A DNA stretch of 64,000 bases, from NCBI GenBank assembly GCA_934447715.1, contig CAKSER010000003.1, forward strand, positions 1-64,000, given 5' to 3'. Of the stretch, positions 50,511-58,662 are shown in pieces (positions within the stretch are counted from its first letter, which is position 1; each line of letters begins with the position of its first letter). The notes beneath the pieces are model-generated. The model saw nothing but the letters and a program-made list of their open reading frames with translations, did no database searches and was not told the DNA's origin. A program made the position numbers and the translations under genes. The stretch is from an uncultured Eubacteriales bacterium. Its GTDB lineage: Bacteria; Bacillota; Clostridia; Oscillospirales; CAG-272.

Positions 50511-51731
50511 TCAGCTCGCCGTACCGCTTGAAAGAAGAAGATCGGTAACCTTGTTCCAGAGCGCGGTCTGAACCAAAGTGCTTCTGCCGTAATACTGCTC
50601 AAGATCCTCTTCCGTTTTCACGTCCGGATTCTTTTCGGATGAAAGAATCTCGTCGATATATCTGTCGTACTCATCCCCGGTTACGCCGATGCCCTCGGCG
50701 CGCGCAATCGAGTAGAGCACAAGCAGCTGCTTTACGGTTTGCTCTGCATACTTTTTCGCATCCGCCTCGAAGCTTTCGATCGATTTGTTGTATGTGACCT
50801 GAAGAAAATATTCAAGCGAGTAGTAGTTGTTCTGCTCGGCGTAGTATTCCCATGTCGTTTTCATCTCTGTGGCATACTTTTCAACCTCGGCTTCGGGAAG
50901 CGATAAAACCTCTGCCGAATTCACCGCCTTCTGCCAGAGCTCGTTCTTCTCATCAAGAAGCGCCTGCTCCGCCTTTTCTTTTTTAAGCTCGCTTTCAAGC
51001 TTTTCCTTCATGTCGGCAAGGCTGTTATAGCCGAGCGACCTTGCAAAATCGTCGTTTGCTGCCGGAGTTCTTTCTTCTGCAATGCCGGTAAAGGTTACAT
51101 AAAATACTGCGGTTTTCGCCATGAGCGCCTGCGGATTCGAAAGCGAGGGCATGATAAAGTCGGGAGTGAATTTAAACTCGTATTCAAAGCTGTTTCCCGG
51201 CTGCATTCCGATAAGCCTTGCTGCGATTTCGTTTTCCCATTCATATTCCGCCGGCTTTCCTAAAACAAGCTTTTTTTCGGCAGAGGAAAGCTCGGAAAAC
51301 TCCTCTCCGTCAATCCGGCAGATAACAGAGATAAGTGCCGTGTCCCCCTTTTCTGCCTTGCGGTCGGTTATAACCGCCTCATATGAATGCTCTTTTGTAA
51401 GTTCATCTATCTTCTTTGCGATTTCCTCTTCGGAAACATCGGCTGAAACGCTTTTGTAGGTAAGCCCCCGGTACTCTCCGAGCGAAATGTATTTTGAAAG
51501 GTCTTCCTTTTCGTACCCCTTCCAGTCGCTTTTTGAGCATCCGAAAAGATTAAGACAGAGAAAGGAAAGCAGGATTAGAAAGGTGGGAATAAGAGCGCCT
51601 TGCCTGACTGCCGCACCGCCGGTTTTTCCGGCTTTCAGACCGCTTTTTGATATTCGGCTGCGAATCCGGCTGCAGGCTCCGATTTTAGCCTCGCATTGAG
51701 CCCCGTTTTGCACCCTGCTCTGATCTGCCAT
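50511..51731 (-). CDS. Trigger-factor-like peptidyl-prolyl isomerase lipoprotein
   Basis: About 406 residues from MADQSRV (ATG at 51731); an ATG 30 bases upstream is also possible. A long basic N-terminal tail is followed by a hydrophobic stretch and lipobox LNLFGC with Cys near residue 65, so it is probably an extracytoplasmic lipoprotein. The rest matches the trigger-factor PPIase and C-terminal domains: ADVSEEEIAKKIDELTKEH, EKGDTALISV, IGMQPGNSFEYEF, VTFTGIAEERTPAANDDFARSLGYNSLADMKEKLE and GVTGDEYDRYIDEIL. The ribosome-binding domain is absent. Likely a folding factor at the cell surface, comparable in role to PrsA. Confidence 0.85.
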   Translation of the reverse strand: MADQSRVQNGAQCEAKIGACSRIRSRISKSGLKAGKTGGAAVRQGALIPTFLILLSFLCLNLFGCSKSDWKGYEKEDLSKYISLGEYRGLTYKSVSADVSEEEIAKKIDELTKEHSYEAVITDRKAEKGDTALISVICRIDGEEFSELSSAEKKLVLGKPAEYEWENEIAARLIGMQPGNSFEYEFKFTPDFIMPSLSNPQALMAKTAVFYVTFTGIAEERTPAANDDFARSLGYNSLADMKEKLESELKKEKAEQALLDEKNELWQKAVNSAEVLSLPEAEVEKYATEMKTTWEYYAEQNNYYSLEYFLQVTYNKSIESFEADAKKYAEQTVKQLLVLYSIARAEGIGVTGDEYDRYIDEILSSEKNPDVKTEEDLEQYYGRSTLVQTALWNKVTDLLLSSGTAS

Positions 51732-51862
51732 ATATACATCCTCGGTTTTTTGCATACTCATCTATACTATATATATCACAAAATCGAAAAAAAATAAAGT
51801 TAACCCGGCTGAATTTACAAAATATATACATTTGCCGGAGCAGGCGCACCGCTTTATCCGTC

Positions 51863-51890
51863 TTGACTTTTGGCAATTGTATGGTATAAT
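51863..51890 (+). promoter_or_regulatory. Sigma-A promoter of the aroQ gene cluster
   Basis: TTGACT (51863-51868), 16 bases, perfect TATAAT (51885-51890), about 130 bp before aroQ. Confidence 0.8.
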
Positions 51891-52023
51891 TAAGATAGAT
51901 AAATATATTCTGCACTCCTCTGGCTTCCGGATAAAATCCGGGCAAAAGCCGGTAAAAGTCCGGATAGCTTCGGTAGGAAGGGCGGATAATAAAGCGGTAA
52001 ATTACTGACAGAGGTAATAAGAA

Positions 52024-52551
52024 ATGGACAGACAGTATAAAATATTAGTGCTGAACGGACCGAATCTCGGCGTGACCGGGATCAGAGAGCCGTCGGTGTA
52101 CGGATCAAACTCGCTTGAGACGATTAATCAGTCGATCGAGGAGGCGTCGAGAACGCTTAACGTAACCCTCGAATTCTACCAGTCAAACCACGAGGGTGCG
52201 CTGATCGACAGGCTGAACAGACTGCTTTACGACAACGTGCTTTCGGAGGAAACAGAGGAAAATCCGGATGAGCTCGAAAACGAGGGCGAAAGACCCGACA
52301 GAATCGACGGAGTTGTAATCAACGCAGGAGCGCTGACGCATTATTCCTATGCCCTGCGCGATGCACTATCCGCCTGCGGAGTTCCGTGCGTCGAGGTTCA
52401 CATGTCGAATGTCGCGGCAAGGGATGAGTTCAGGCACAAATCGGTTATCGGCCCTGTCTGCCTCGGCTCGATTGCCGGCTTCGGAGGCTTCAGCTATCAC
52501 TTGGCTCTTGCCGGCCTTGTCGAATATTTAAGAAATCAGTACGACAATTAA
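52024..52551 (+). CDS. aroQ: Type II 3-dehydroquinate dehydratase AroQ
   Basis: 175 residues; the family is about 145-150. It converts 3-dehydroquinate to 3-dehydroshikimate in the shikimate pathway. Motifs: LNGPNLGVTGIREPSVYG (catalytic Arg/Tyr region), FYQSNHEGALIDRL, INAGALTHYSYALRDAL and EVHMSNVAARDEFRHKSVIG. The extra length is an acidic insert (EETEENPDELENEGERPD) near residues 75-94. It has its own promoter; the DJ-1 gene follows at about 125 bp. Confidence 0.95.
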   Translation: MDRQYKILVLNGPNLGVTGIREPSVYGSNSLETINQSIEEASRTLNVTLEFYQSNHEGALIDRLNRLLYDNVLSEETEENPDELENEGERPDRIDGVVINAGALTHYSYALRDALSACGVPCVEVHMSNVAARDEFRHKSVIGPVCLGSIAGFGGFSYHLALAGLVEYLRNQYDN

Positions 52552-52676
52552 GACCGTGCAGCTGTGCACAAAATAAGCAAAGAATCGCACATCTGCGGCG
52601 TGCAAACGAGACGCGCCGGATGAATCTTATAGAATCTGATAAACGTATAAACCGAAAAAAATGACGGGAGGGCATT

Positions 52677-53222
52677 ATGACATACATACTTCTTGCAGAC
52701 GGATTTGAGGAAATCGAGGCGCTTTGTCCGCTCGATCTGCTTATAAGAGCCGGAATCGAGGCGAAAACCGTTTCGATAGGAAAGAACCGGCTTGTGACCG
52801 GCACTCACGGGATCCGGATAGAAGCGGATATGCTGATGTCGGAAATCCCCTCGGATGTCCTTCCCGAAATGGTCGTCCTGCCCGGAGGAATGCCGGGGGC
52901 ATCGAATCTTGATAATTCGGATGCGGTAAAGAACATGGTAAAGGAAGCATATCTTCGCGGAGCCTATGTTGCGGCAATCTGCGCAGCTCCCTTCATACTC
53001 GGTAAGATGGGGATTTTAAAAGGGAAAAAGGCAATCTGCTATCCCGGCTTTGAGGATGCGCTTGAGGGAGCGGAAATATCTAAAGACAAGGTGGTTCGCG
53101 ACAAAAACGTCATTACCGCCGCAGGCATGGGTGTTGCTATCGAGTTCGGATATGAGCTGATCCTTGCGCTTAAGGGCAAGGAGACAGCCGACACCGTGAT
53201 GAAAAGAATTCTTTGGGGGTAA
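52677..53222 (+). CDS. DJ-1/PfpI family protein (YajL/ThiJ-like)
   Basis: 181 residues. Nucleophile-elbow Cys in AAICAAPFILGKMG (about residue 102), Glu in FEEIEALCPLDLL, and VVLPGGMPGASNL are all typical of the DJ-1 clan. Members act as glyoxalase III, protein/nucleotide deglycase or redox sensor; the exact activity is not resolved. Two bases before the 5-formyl-THF cyclo-ligase start, so coupled to it. ATG follows ACGGGAGGG. Confidence 0.9.
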   Translation: MTYILLADGFEEIEALCPLDLLIRAGIEAKTVSIGKNRLVTGTHGIRIEADMLMSEIPSDVLPEMVVLPGGMPGASNLDNSDAVKNMVKEAYLRGAYVAAICAAPFILGKMGILKGKKAICYPGFEDALEGAEISKDKVVRDKNVITAAGMGVAIEFGYELILALKGKETADTVMKRILWG

Positions 53223-53224
53223 AA

Positions 53225-53809
53225 ATGACTTCTATCAAGCTGCAAAAGAACGAGATACGAAGCGAGCTGCTTCGCGTCCGCTGTGAAATTCCGCCAAAGG
53301 AAAAGGAAACTGCGCAGGAAAGGATCGTAAAATCCTTCTTTTCGCTTGCCTCGGTCAGATATGCAAAAAACATCCTGCTGTATTCCCCGATAAACGGCGA
53401 GCTTGATGTTCTTTCGCTTGCCCGGACGGCGGTCGGGATGGGAAAAAGAATCGCGTTTCCGGTGTCGGATCCGAAGGAACCGAAAATGGAATTTTTCTTT
53501 GTAGAAAACCCGGATCAGCTTAAAAAGGGCGCGTTCGGAATAAACGAGCCGGCAGACGGATGCGAAAAATACACTCTTGACGGCTGCTGCGATGTTTGTG
53601 TCGTTCCGGCGGTTTCGTTTGACTGCAGCGGACACAGGCTCGGCTACGGCAAGGGCTATTATGACAGATTTCTCTCCGGCTTTAGGGGAGTAAAAATCGG
53701 GCTTTGCATGGAAAAACTGCTAAGGCAAAAGCTTCCGTCCGGCAGGTTCGATATCCCGATGGATGTTATCATTACCGAGAGGAGGGTGATGATACCGAAT
53801 GAAAAATGA
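53225..53809 (+). CDS. 5-formyltetrahydrofolate cyclo-ligase
   Basis: About 194 residues from MTSIKLQKNEIRSELL (ATG at 53225, 2 bases after the DJ-1 stop). ATP-dependent conversion of 5-formyl-THF to 5,10-methenyl-THF. Motifs: basic N-terminal helix, LYSPINGELDV, RIAFPVSD, and the ATP loop SFDCSGHRLGYGKGYYDRFL. Overlaps the next gene by 11 bases. Confidence 0.93.
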   Translation: MTSIKLQKNEIRSELLRVRCEIPPKEKETAQERIVKSFFSLASVRYAKNILLYSPINGELDVLSLARTAVGMGKRIAFPVSDPKEPKMEFFFVENPDQLKKGAFGINEPADGCEKYTLDGCCDVCVVPAVSFDCSGHRLGYGKGYYDRFLSGFRGVKIGLCMEKLLRQKLPSGRFDIPMDVIITERRVMIPNEK

Positions 53810-55172
53810 TCTTTTTGATATAAACTCAAAGGAGTTCTGGGACGACGAGGCGGACGAAGCGGATGAAAAAGGCGAATCCGACAGGGAAGAGACCGACGAG
53901 GATTCCGAGATTTTCGATTCCGATGTCTTTGACCTCGATAAGCTCGGTTTAAAAACGGCAAACGCCGATTCGGATGACGAAGAGGACGAAGAAGAAGCAA
54001 AAGAAGCCAAAAAGACAAAAAAGGCAAAAAAAGAAAAAAAGTCAGAAGATAAATCGAAAGCAGGAACCGATGAAAAGGTCAAAAACGAAAAAAGCCGGAA
54101 AACGGATTTTGCAGCCTTTGCCGCCTCTAAGGGCATAGGAAAGGATTTAAGCTCAAATGAAAGCAAAAAGCCGATTAAGCCGACGGCGGCACTGACCGCT
54201 CCGCTTTTCGTGCTTGTGCTGTTTGCTCTGCTTATCGGAGCAAGATATCTTGATATAAATAAGATTGTCGGAGAGGACAGCATTTATATTACGATGGTTG
54301 TCCTTCAGTTCCTTGTTCTTGTGATCCCTGCGATATTCTTTTGCAGGATCAAGGGGGCGGATTATGTAAGAAAGCTTAATATAAAGCTGTTTTCGCCGGG
54401 AAAGCTCGGCTTTGTGATCGCCGCGGCGATCGTAATGATCTCCGGAACAACGCTTATCCGGCTTGCGCAGCTTTACATCTTCAAGCGCACCGATTTCACC
54501 TTTTCGCTGTATTCATATACGCCGCAGACGGGGGTTGGGGGATTTAACTCGCTTTATCTTGCAATCGCTTTTGCAATCGTCCCGGCTGTGACCGAGGAGC
54601 TGATCTTCCGCGGAATAATTCTTACCGAATACAACTACGGCGGATATGGGAGCGTCTGCGCGGCGGTGATTTCCTCCGCACTGTTTTCGATGCTTCATTT
54701 CTCTGTTGCAAACCTCGCGGTCTACTTCTTCGGAGGTCTGATCCTTGCACTTGTGGTTTACAACACCCAGTCGCTTCTGCCGGCAGTGATAACACATATG
54801 ATCTATAATCTGTACATTCTCTTTGCGGAGAGCAGTATAATAAGAACGCTGATGCGGCCGTCGAGCATGGTTTTCCTTGTCTTTGCGCTTGCGCTTGTGT
54901 TCATCGTGTCGCTTATTGTGCTTTTAAGCGAGGCGGAGAGAATCAACTACGGATATGCAGTGACCGGACATCCTACGCCGGACTATAAGCTTAAAAGAGC
55001 AGAGGACGGCACAACTCCGGATGTTGCGGCATCCGATACCGGTGACCCGGATGCGGTTTTAAAAAAGGAATCCTTCGGAGAGAATTTCCGGCTGGTTCTG
55101 ACCGCAGCATTTTCGCCGACATTTCTTTTGTGCATCGTTGTGTTTGTTGTGGCGGCGCTCGGATTGATTTGA
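53799..55172 (+). CDS. CPBP-family intramembrane protease (Abi/CAAX-type)
   Basis: 457 residues. Residues 1-125 are a soluble, highly charged tail (Asp/Glu-rich, then Lys-rich KKTKKAKKEKK). About eight membrane helices follow. CPBP motifs are intact: EELIFR (266-271), FSMLH (296-300) and HMIYN (333-337). These are intramembrane metal-independent glutamate proteases of the Rce1 type, found in bacteriocin immunity, prenyl-protein processing and signalling. It overlaps the cyclo-ligase by 11 bases. Substrate unknown. Confidence 0.9.
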   Translation: MKNDLFDINSKEFWDDEADEADEKGESDREETDEDSEIFDSDVFDLDKLGLKTANADSDDEEDEEEAKEAKKTKKAKKEKKSEDKSKAGTDEKVKNEKSRKTDFAAFAASKGIGKDLSSNESKKPIKPTAALTAPLFVLVLFALLIGARYLDINKIVGEDSIYITMVVLQFLVLVIPAIFFCRIKGADYVRKLNIKLFSPGKLGFVIAAAIVMISGTTLIRLAQLYIFKRTDFTFSLYSYTPQTGVGGFNSLYLAIAFAIVPAVTEELIFRGIILTEYNYGGYGSVCAAVISSALFSMLHFSVANLAVYFFGGLILALVVYNTQSLLPAVITHMIYNLYILFAESSIIRTLMRPSSMVFLVFALALVFIVSLIVLLSEAERINYGYAVTGHPTPDYKLKRAEDGTTPDVAASDTGDPDAVLKKESFGENFRLVLTAAFSPTFLLCIVVFVVAALGLI

Positions 55173-55229
55173 TAAAATACACTAACCTCTGGCAATTTTT
55201 ATTGCAGCTATAGGAGTCAATAATATATT

Positions 55230-57161
55230 ATGACAGAAAATCAGAATAATTCGGAAAAAGGAAGAGAGACCGGGGAGATCATCTCGATTGCTGCCCATCG
55301 CAGAAGCGATCAGGGCGCAGGCGGTACTGCAGGTACGCAGGGTGTATCAGGCACGCAGAGCAGAAACTACCCCGAAAGAGGCTCTGCGCCGGTTCACCGC
55401 CGCGCACAGAGAACCGTGTCCCGTACACCGGGACAGGCTGCTCCCGGACAGGCGGTGGGTCAAAGCTCCGCGCAGAACGGAGCAGGGCATCAGGCAGACC
55501 GGCACGCAGGGCAGACAGTACAGGGTCAGCCGTCAGGGCATAAGATGGGGCAGCCGGCACAGCATACGGCACAGCCGGCAGGACATCAGGCAGGGCAGGC
55601 GCGGCAGGAGTACGTACAGGCAAGGAGAAGCGGTGCGGATCCCGTAAGAATTGCAAGGGTCGGCGCACAGGCTGCAGGCGGCATGGGATCAAACATGGCA
55701 TCCGGCCAGAACGGCATAAACGGCGCGAAAAATCCGAATGCGCAGAGTGCAAATGCACAGAACGCCTTAAATGTACAAAGAAACAGTCAAAGAGCAGACG
55801 GAAGGGAAATTACAGAGCGCAGAAGCGCGGACTCTGTGCCGGCAGATGCGACGGTTGTCCGCCCGGCAATAAGACCGCAGGCAGACAGAAGCTCCGCTCT
55901 GCATTCCGGAAGCGCAGGCAGACCGGGCGGCGGCAGAGGCAGTACCGACAGAGGTGTGTCGAAAGCCGGATCCGGCTCGAGAAACGGACTTAAGGCCAAA
56001 AACGTCGGCAAAAAAGGCACCGGTAAGGGCGCAAACGGCAAAAAGAAAAAGGGAGAGGACAACACCGCGCTTTCCAGCCTTGTAAAGGCGATTATCTATA
56101 TCACCTGCGTGCTTGTGGTGTCCGGACTTCTCGGATATTTCGGAATCAGCATCGGAAACGATGTCTTTGCGTTTGTAAAGGACGACTTTGAGGTGTCGAT
56201 TACGATGTCGGAGGCGACCACGCTCGATGAGGCGGCGGATATCCTGCACGAAAAGGGAGTAATCAACTACCCCGGCATCTTCAAGTTCTATTCCAAGCTC
56301 AGAAAGAAGACCTGGCAGCCGATCTCCGGCGAATGCAAGGTTTCCCCCTCAATGAGCTATGACGCGCTCTTTGCGGCGTTCCAGTATCAGAAGCCGGAGG
56401 CGACGACCGTTTCGATAACGATCCCGGAGGGCTATACGGTCGACGAGATCATCGATCTTTTTGTAAATAAATATAATATCGGAACAAAGGAGGGCTTTGT
56501 CGACGCGATACAGAACGGCGAATACGACTATTGGTTCGTAAAGGAACTCGATAATAACGCAAAGCCGGGAAGAAAGTACCGTCTCGAGGGCTATCTTTAC
56601 CCCGATACCTATTATTTCTACTCGACCGCGTCCCCGACCTCGGTAATTTCAAAGATTCTTGACAACTTCAATGTAAAGATGAGGCAGGTTCTCGGCAAGG
56701 ATTGGGAGACGACCTGTGCGGAGCTCTGCGCAAAGCGGAATATGACCTTTGACGAGATCGTTATTCTCGCATCGCTTATCCAGATGGAGGCAAAGTACGA
56801 ATACGAGTACGAGGACGTATCCGCAGTATTTACAAACCGTCTGAATAACCGCTCGATTTCAAACGGTCTGCTCCAGTCGGATGCGACAATTCAGTATTTC
56901 CTTGATGAGCGCAACGAGGATCTGACCCAGGATCAGCTCGATACCGATAATCCCTATAACACATATCTGTATCCGGGACTTCCGCCCGGACCGATAACCA
57001 ACATTACGATAAACGCGATTAACTACGCCTTCTACCCGTCGGATGCAAAATACTGCTACTTCATAGCTCATCCGGACGGATATACAATGTTCTCGGTCAC
57101 CTATTCCGAGTTCCTTGCAAACAAGGCGATGATAAACGAGATAAAGGCAGGAAGAAAATAA
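55230..57161 (+). CDS. mltG: Endolytic murein transglycosylase MltG
   Basis: 643 residues; the family is about 340-400. Residues 1-280 are a cytoplasmic Gln/Gly/Ala/Arg-rich tail, ending in a Lys-rich stretch, with a membrane helix at about 284-306. Then LysM-like and catalytic YceG domains: ITIPEGYTVDEIIDLF, KYRLEGYLYPDTYYF, ILASLIQMEAKYEYEYEDVSAVFTNRL with the catalytic Glu, LQSDATIQYF and TYLYPGLPPGPITNITINAINYAFYPSD. MltG cleaves nascent glycan strands and sets their length. Ribosome site TAGGAG lies rather far from the ATG. A strong terminator follows. Confidence 0.94.
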   Translation: MTENQNNSEKGRETGEIISIAAHRRSDQGAGGTAGTQGVSGTQSRNYPERGSAPVHRRAQRTVSRTPGQAAPGQAVGQSSAQNGAGHQADRHAGQTVQGQPSGHKMGQPAQHTAQPAGHQAGQARQEYVQARRSGADPVRIARVGAQAAGGMGSNMASGQNGINGAKNPNAQSANAQNALNVQRNSQRADGREITERRSADSVPADATVVRPAIRPQADRSSALHSGSAGRPGGGRGSTDRGVSKAGSGSRNGLKAKNVGKKGTGKGANGKKKKGEDNTALSSLVKAIIYITCVLVVSGLLGYFGISIGNDVFAFVKDDFEVSITMSEATTLDEAADILHEKGVINYPGIFKFYSKLRKKTWQPISGECKVSPSMSYDALFAAFQYQKPEATTVSITIPEGYTVDEIIDLFVNKYNIGTKEGFVDAIQNGEYDYWFVKELDNNAKPGRKYRLEGYLYPDTYYFYSTASPTSVISKILDNFNVKMRQVLGKDWETTCAELCAKRNMTFDEIVILASLIQMEAKYEYEYEDVSAVFTNRLNNRSISNGLLQSDATIQYFLDERNEDLTQDQLDTDNPYNTYLYPGLPPGPITNITINAINYAFYPSDAKYCYFIAHPDGYTMFSVTYSEFLANKAMINEIKAGRK

Positions 57162-57169
57162 AAATCAAA

Positions 57170-57199
57170 GGGGAGCAGTGTCTCTGCTCCCCGATTTTT
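57170..57199 (+). terminator. Terminator of mltG
   Basis: GGGGAGCAG, loop TGTCT, CTGCTCCCC, then GATTTTTA, 8 bases after the mltG stop. Confidence 0.9.
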
Positions 57200-57381
57200 A
57201 GGTGCTGCCGGAGAACAGATCGCGCATTGCAGGCGCCGCTTTTGTACTTGAATTTCCGGGCTTCCGCCCCTTTGCGGCATGAACGGCTGCGGATATTGCA
57301 ACAAAATCAACAAGAAGCACGGCATAAATCATTTCCAAGTTGTTACGGGAGTGAAAAATTTTAAATTTTTTATAAAAAACC

Positions 57382-57410
57382 TTGTAAAAGCAGGAAAAAC
57401 AGAGTAAAAT
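57382..57410 (+). promoter_or_regulatory. Sigma-A promoter of gap
   Basis: TTGTAA (57382-57387), 17 bases, TAAAAT (57405-57410), in an AT-rich stretch 50 bp before the gap start; AAGGAGAT is the ribosome site. Confidence 0.75.
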
Positions 57411-57460
57411 ATCAATTTGGAAAGCAAAATATTTTCTATATATTATAAGGAGATAAAAAC

Positions 57461-58492
57461 ATGTCAGTTAAAGTAGCAATTAACGGATTCGGAAGAATCG
57501 GACGTCTCGCATTCCGTCAGATGTTTGACGCAGAGGGCTATGAAGTTGTTGCAATCAACGACCTTACCAGCCCGAAGATGCTCGCTCACCTTCTTAAGTA
57601 CGATACCGCACAGGGAAGCTTCTGCGGAAAGATCGGCGAAGGCAAGCACACAGTAGAGGCAACAGAGGATTCCATCATTGTTGACGGAAAGGAAATCAAG
57701 ATCTACGCAGAGAAGGACGCAAACACCTGCCCGTGGGGCAAGCTCGGTGTTGATGTTGTTCTCGAGTGCACAGGATTTTACACCTCCAAGGAGAAGTCGA
57801 TGGCTCATATCAACGCAGGCGCAAAGAAGGTTGTAATCTCCGCTCCTGCAGGAAATGACCTCAAGACAATCGTCTTCAACGTAAACCATGACACCCTTAC
57901 AAAGGATGACCAGATCATTTCTGCTGCATCCTGCACAACAAACTGCCTCGCACCGATGGCAAAGGCACTCAACGATGCATATCCGATCGTTTCCGGTATC
58001 ATGACAACAGTTCATGCATACACAGGCGACCAGATGATCCTCGACGGACCCCAGAGAAAGGGCGACCTCCGCAGATCCAGAGCAGGCGCACAGAACATCG
58101 TTCCGAACTCCACAGGCGCTGCAAAGGCAATCGGTCTTGTAATTCCGGAGCTTAACGGCAAGCTCATCGGCTCTGCACAGAGAGTTCCGACCCCGACAGG
58201 CTCTACAACAATTCTTGTTGCAGTAGTTAAGGGCAAGGACGTTACAAAGGATTCCATCAATGCTGCAATGAAGAACGCTGCAACCGAGTCCTTCGGCTAC
58301 AACACAGACGAGATCGTTTCCTCCGATGTTATCGGTATGAGATTCGGCTCTCTCTTCGATGCAACACAGACAATGGTATCGAAGATCGACGACGACACCT
58401 ATCAGGTTCAGGTAGTTTCTTGGTACGACAACGAGAACTCCTACACATCCCAGATGGTTCGTACAATCAAGTACTTCGCAGAGCTTGGTTGA
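57461..58492 (+). CDS. gap: Glyceraldehyde-3-phosphate dehydrogenase, type I
   Basis: 343 residues. NAD-binding AINGFGRIGRLAFRQM at the start; catalytic Cys in SAASCTTNCLAPMAKAL; phosphate-binding RAGAQNIVPNSTGAAKAIG; VSWYDNENSYTSQMVRTI near the end. Central glycolytic enzyme. Strong codon bias and a good promoter and ribosome site indicate high expression. It stands alone between two terminators. Confidence 0.97.
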   Translation: MSVKVAINGFGRIGRLAFRQMFDAEGYEVVAINDLTSPKMLAHLLKYDTAQGSFCGKIGEGKHTVEATEDSIIVDGKEIKIYAEKDANTCPWGKLGVDVVLECTGFYTSKEKSMAHINAGAKKVVISAPAGNDLKTIVFNVNHDTLTKDDQIISAASCTTNCLAPMAKALNDAYPIVSGIMTTVHAYTGDQMILDGPQRKGDLRRSRAGAQNIVPNSTGAAKAIGLVIPELNGKLIGSAQRVPTPTGSTTILVAVVKGKDVTKDSINAAMKNAATESFGYNTDEIVSSDVIGMRFGSLFDATQTMVSKIDDDTYQVQVVSWYDNENSYTSQMVRTIKYFAELG

Positions 58493-58516
58493 TTTTAAAG
58501 CCTTATAAAAACACAG

Positions 58517-58557
58517 ACGGCGGAGGCTGCATGAGCGCAGCTTCCGCCGTGTTTTTT
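58517..58557 (+). terminator. Bidirectional terminator of gap
   Basis: ACGGCGGAGGCTGC, loop ATGAGC, GCAGCTTCCGCCGT (one G-T pair), then GTTTTTT. On the minus strand it is followed by CTGTGTTTTT, so it may also serve the convergent MORN gene. Confidence 0.92.
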
Positions 58558-58630
58558 ATTTTCCGATTCGGCATTTCCGATCCTTCGGGCATTTAATTGT
58601 GCTTTCACTTTCGGGATTCTGACCGTTTTC

Positions 58631-58662
58631 GATGCCCTGATGCTCTGATGCCCCGATGCTCT
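58631..58662. repeat. Four 8-bp tandem units at the MORN gene stop
   Basis: GATGCCCT, GATGCTCT, GATGCCCC, GATGCTCT: four units of GATGCYCY immediately beyond the stop codon of the giant MORN gene. Confidence 0.85.
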
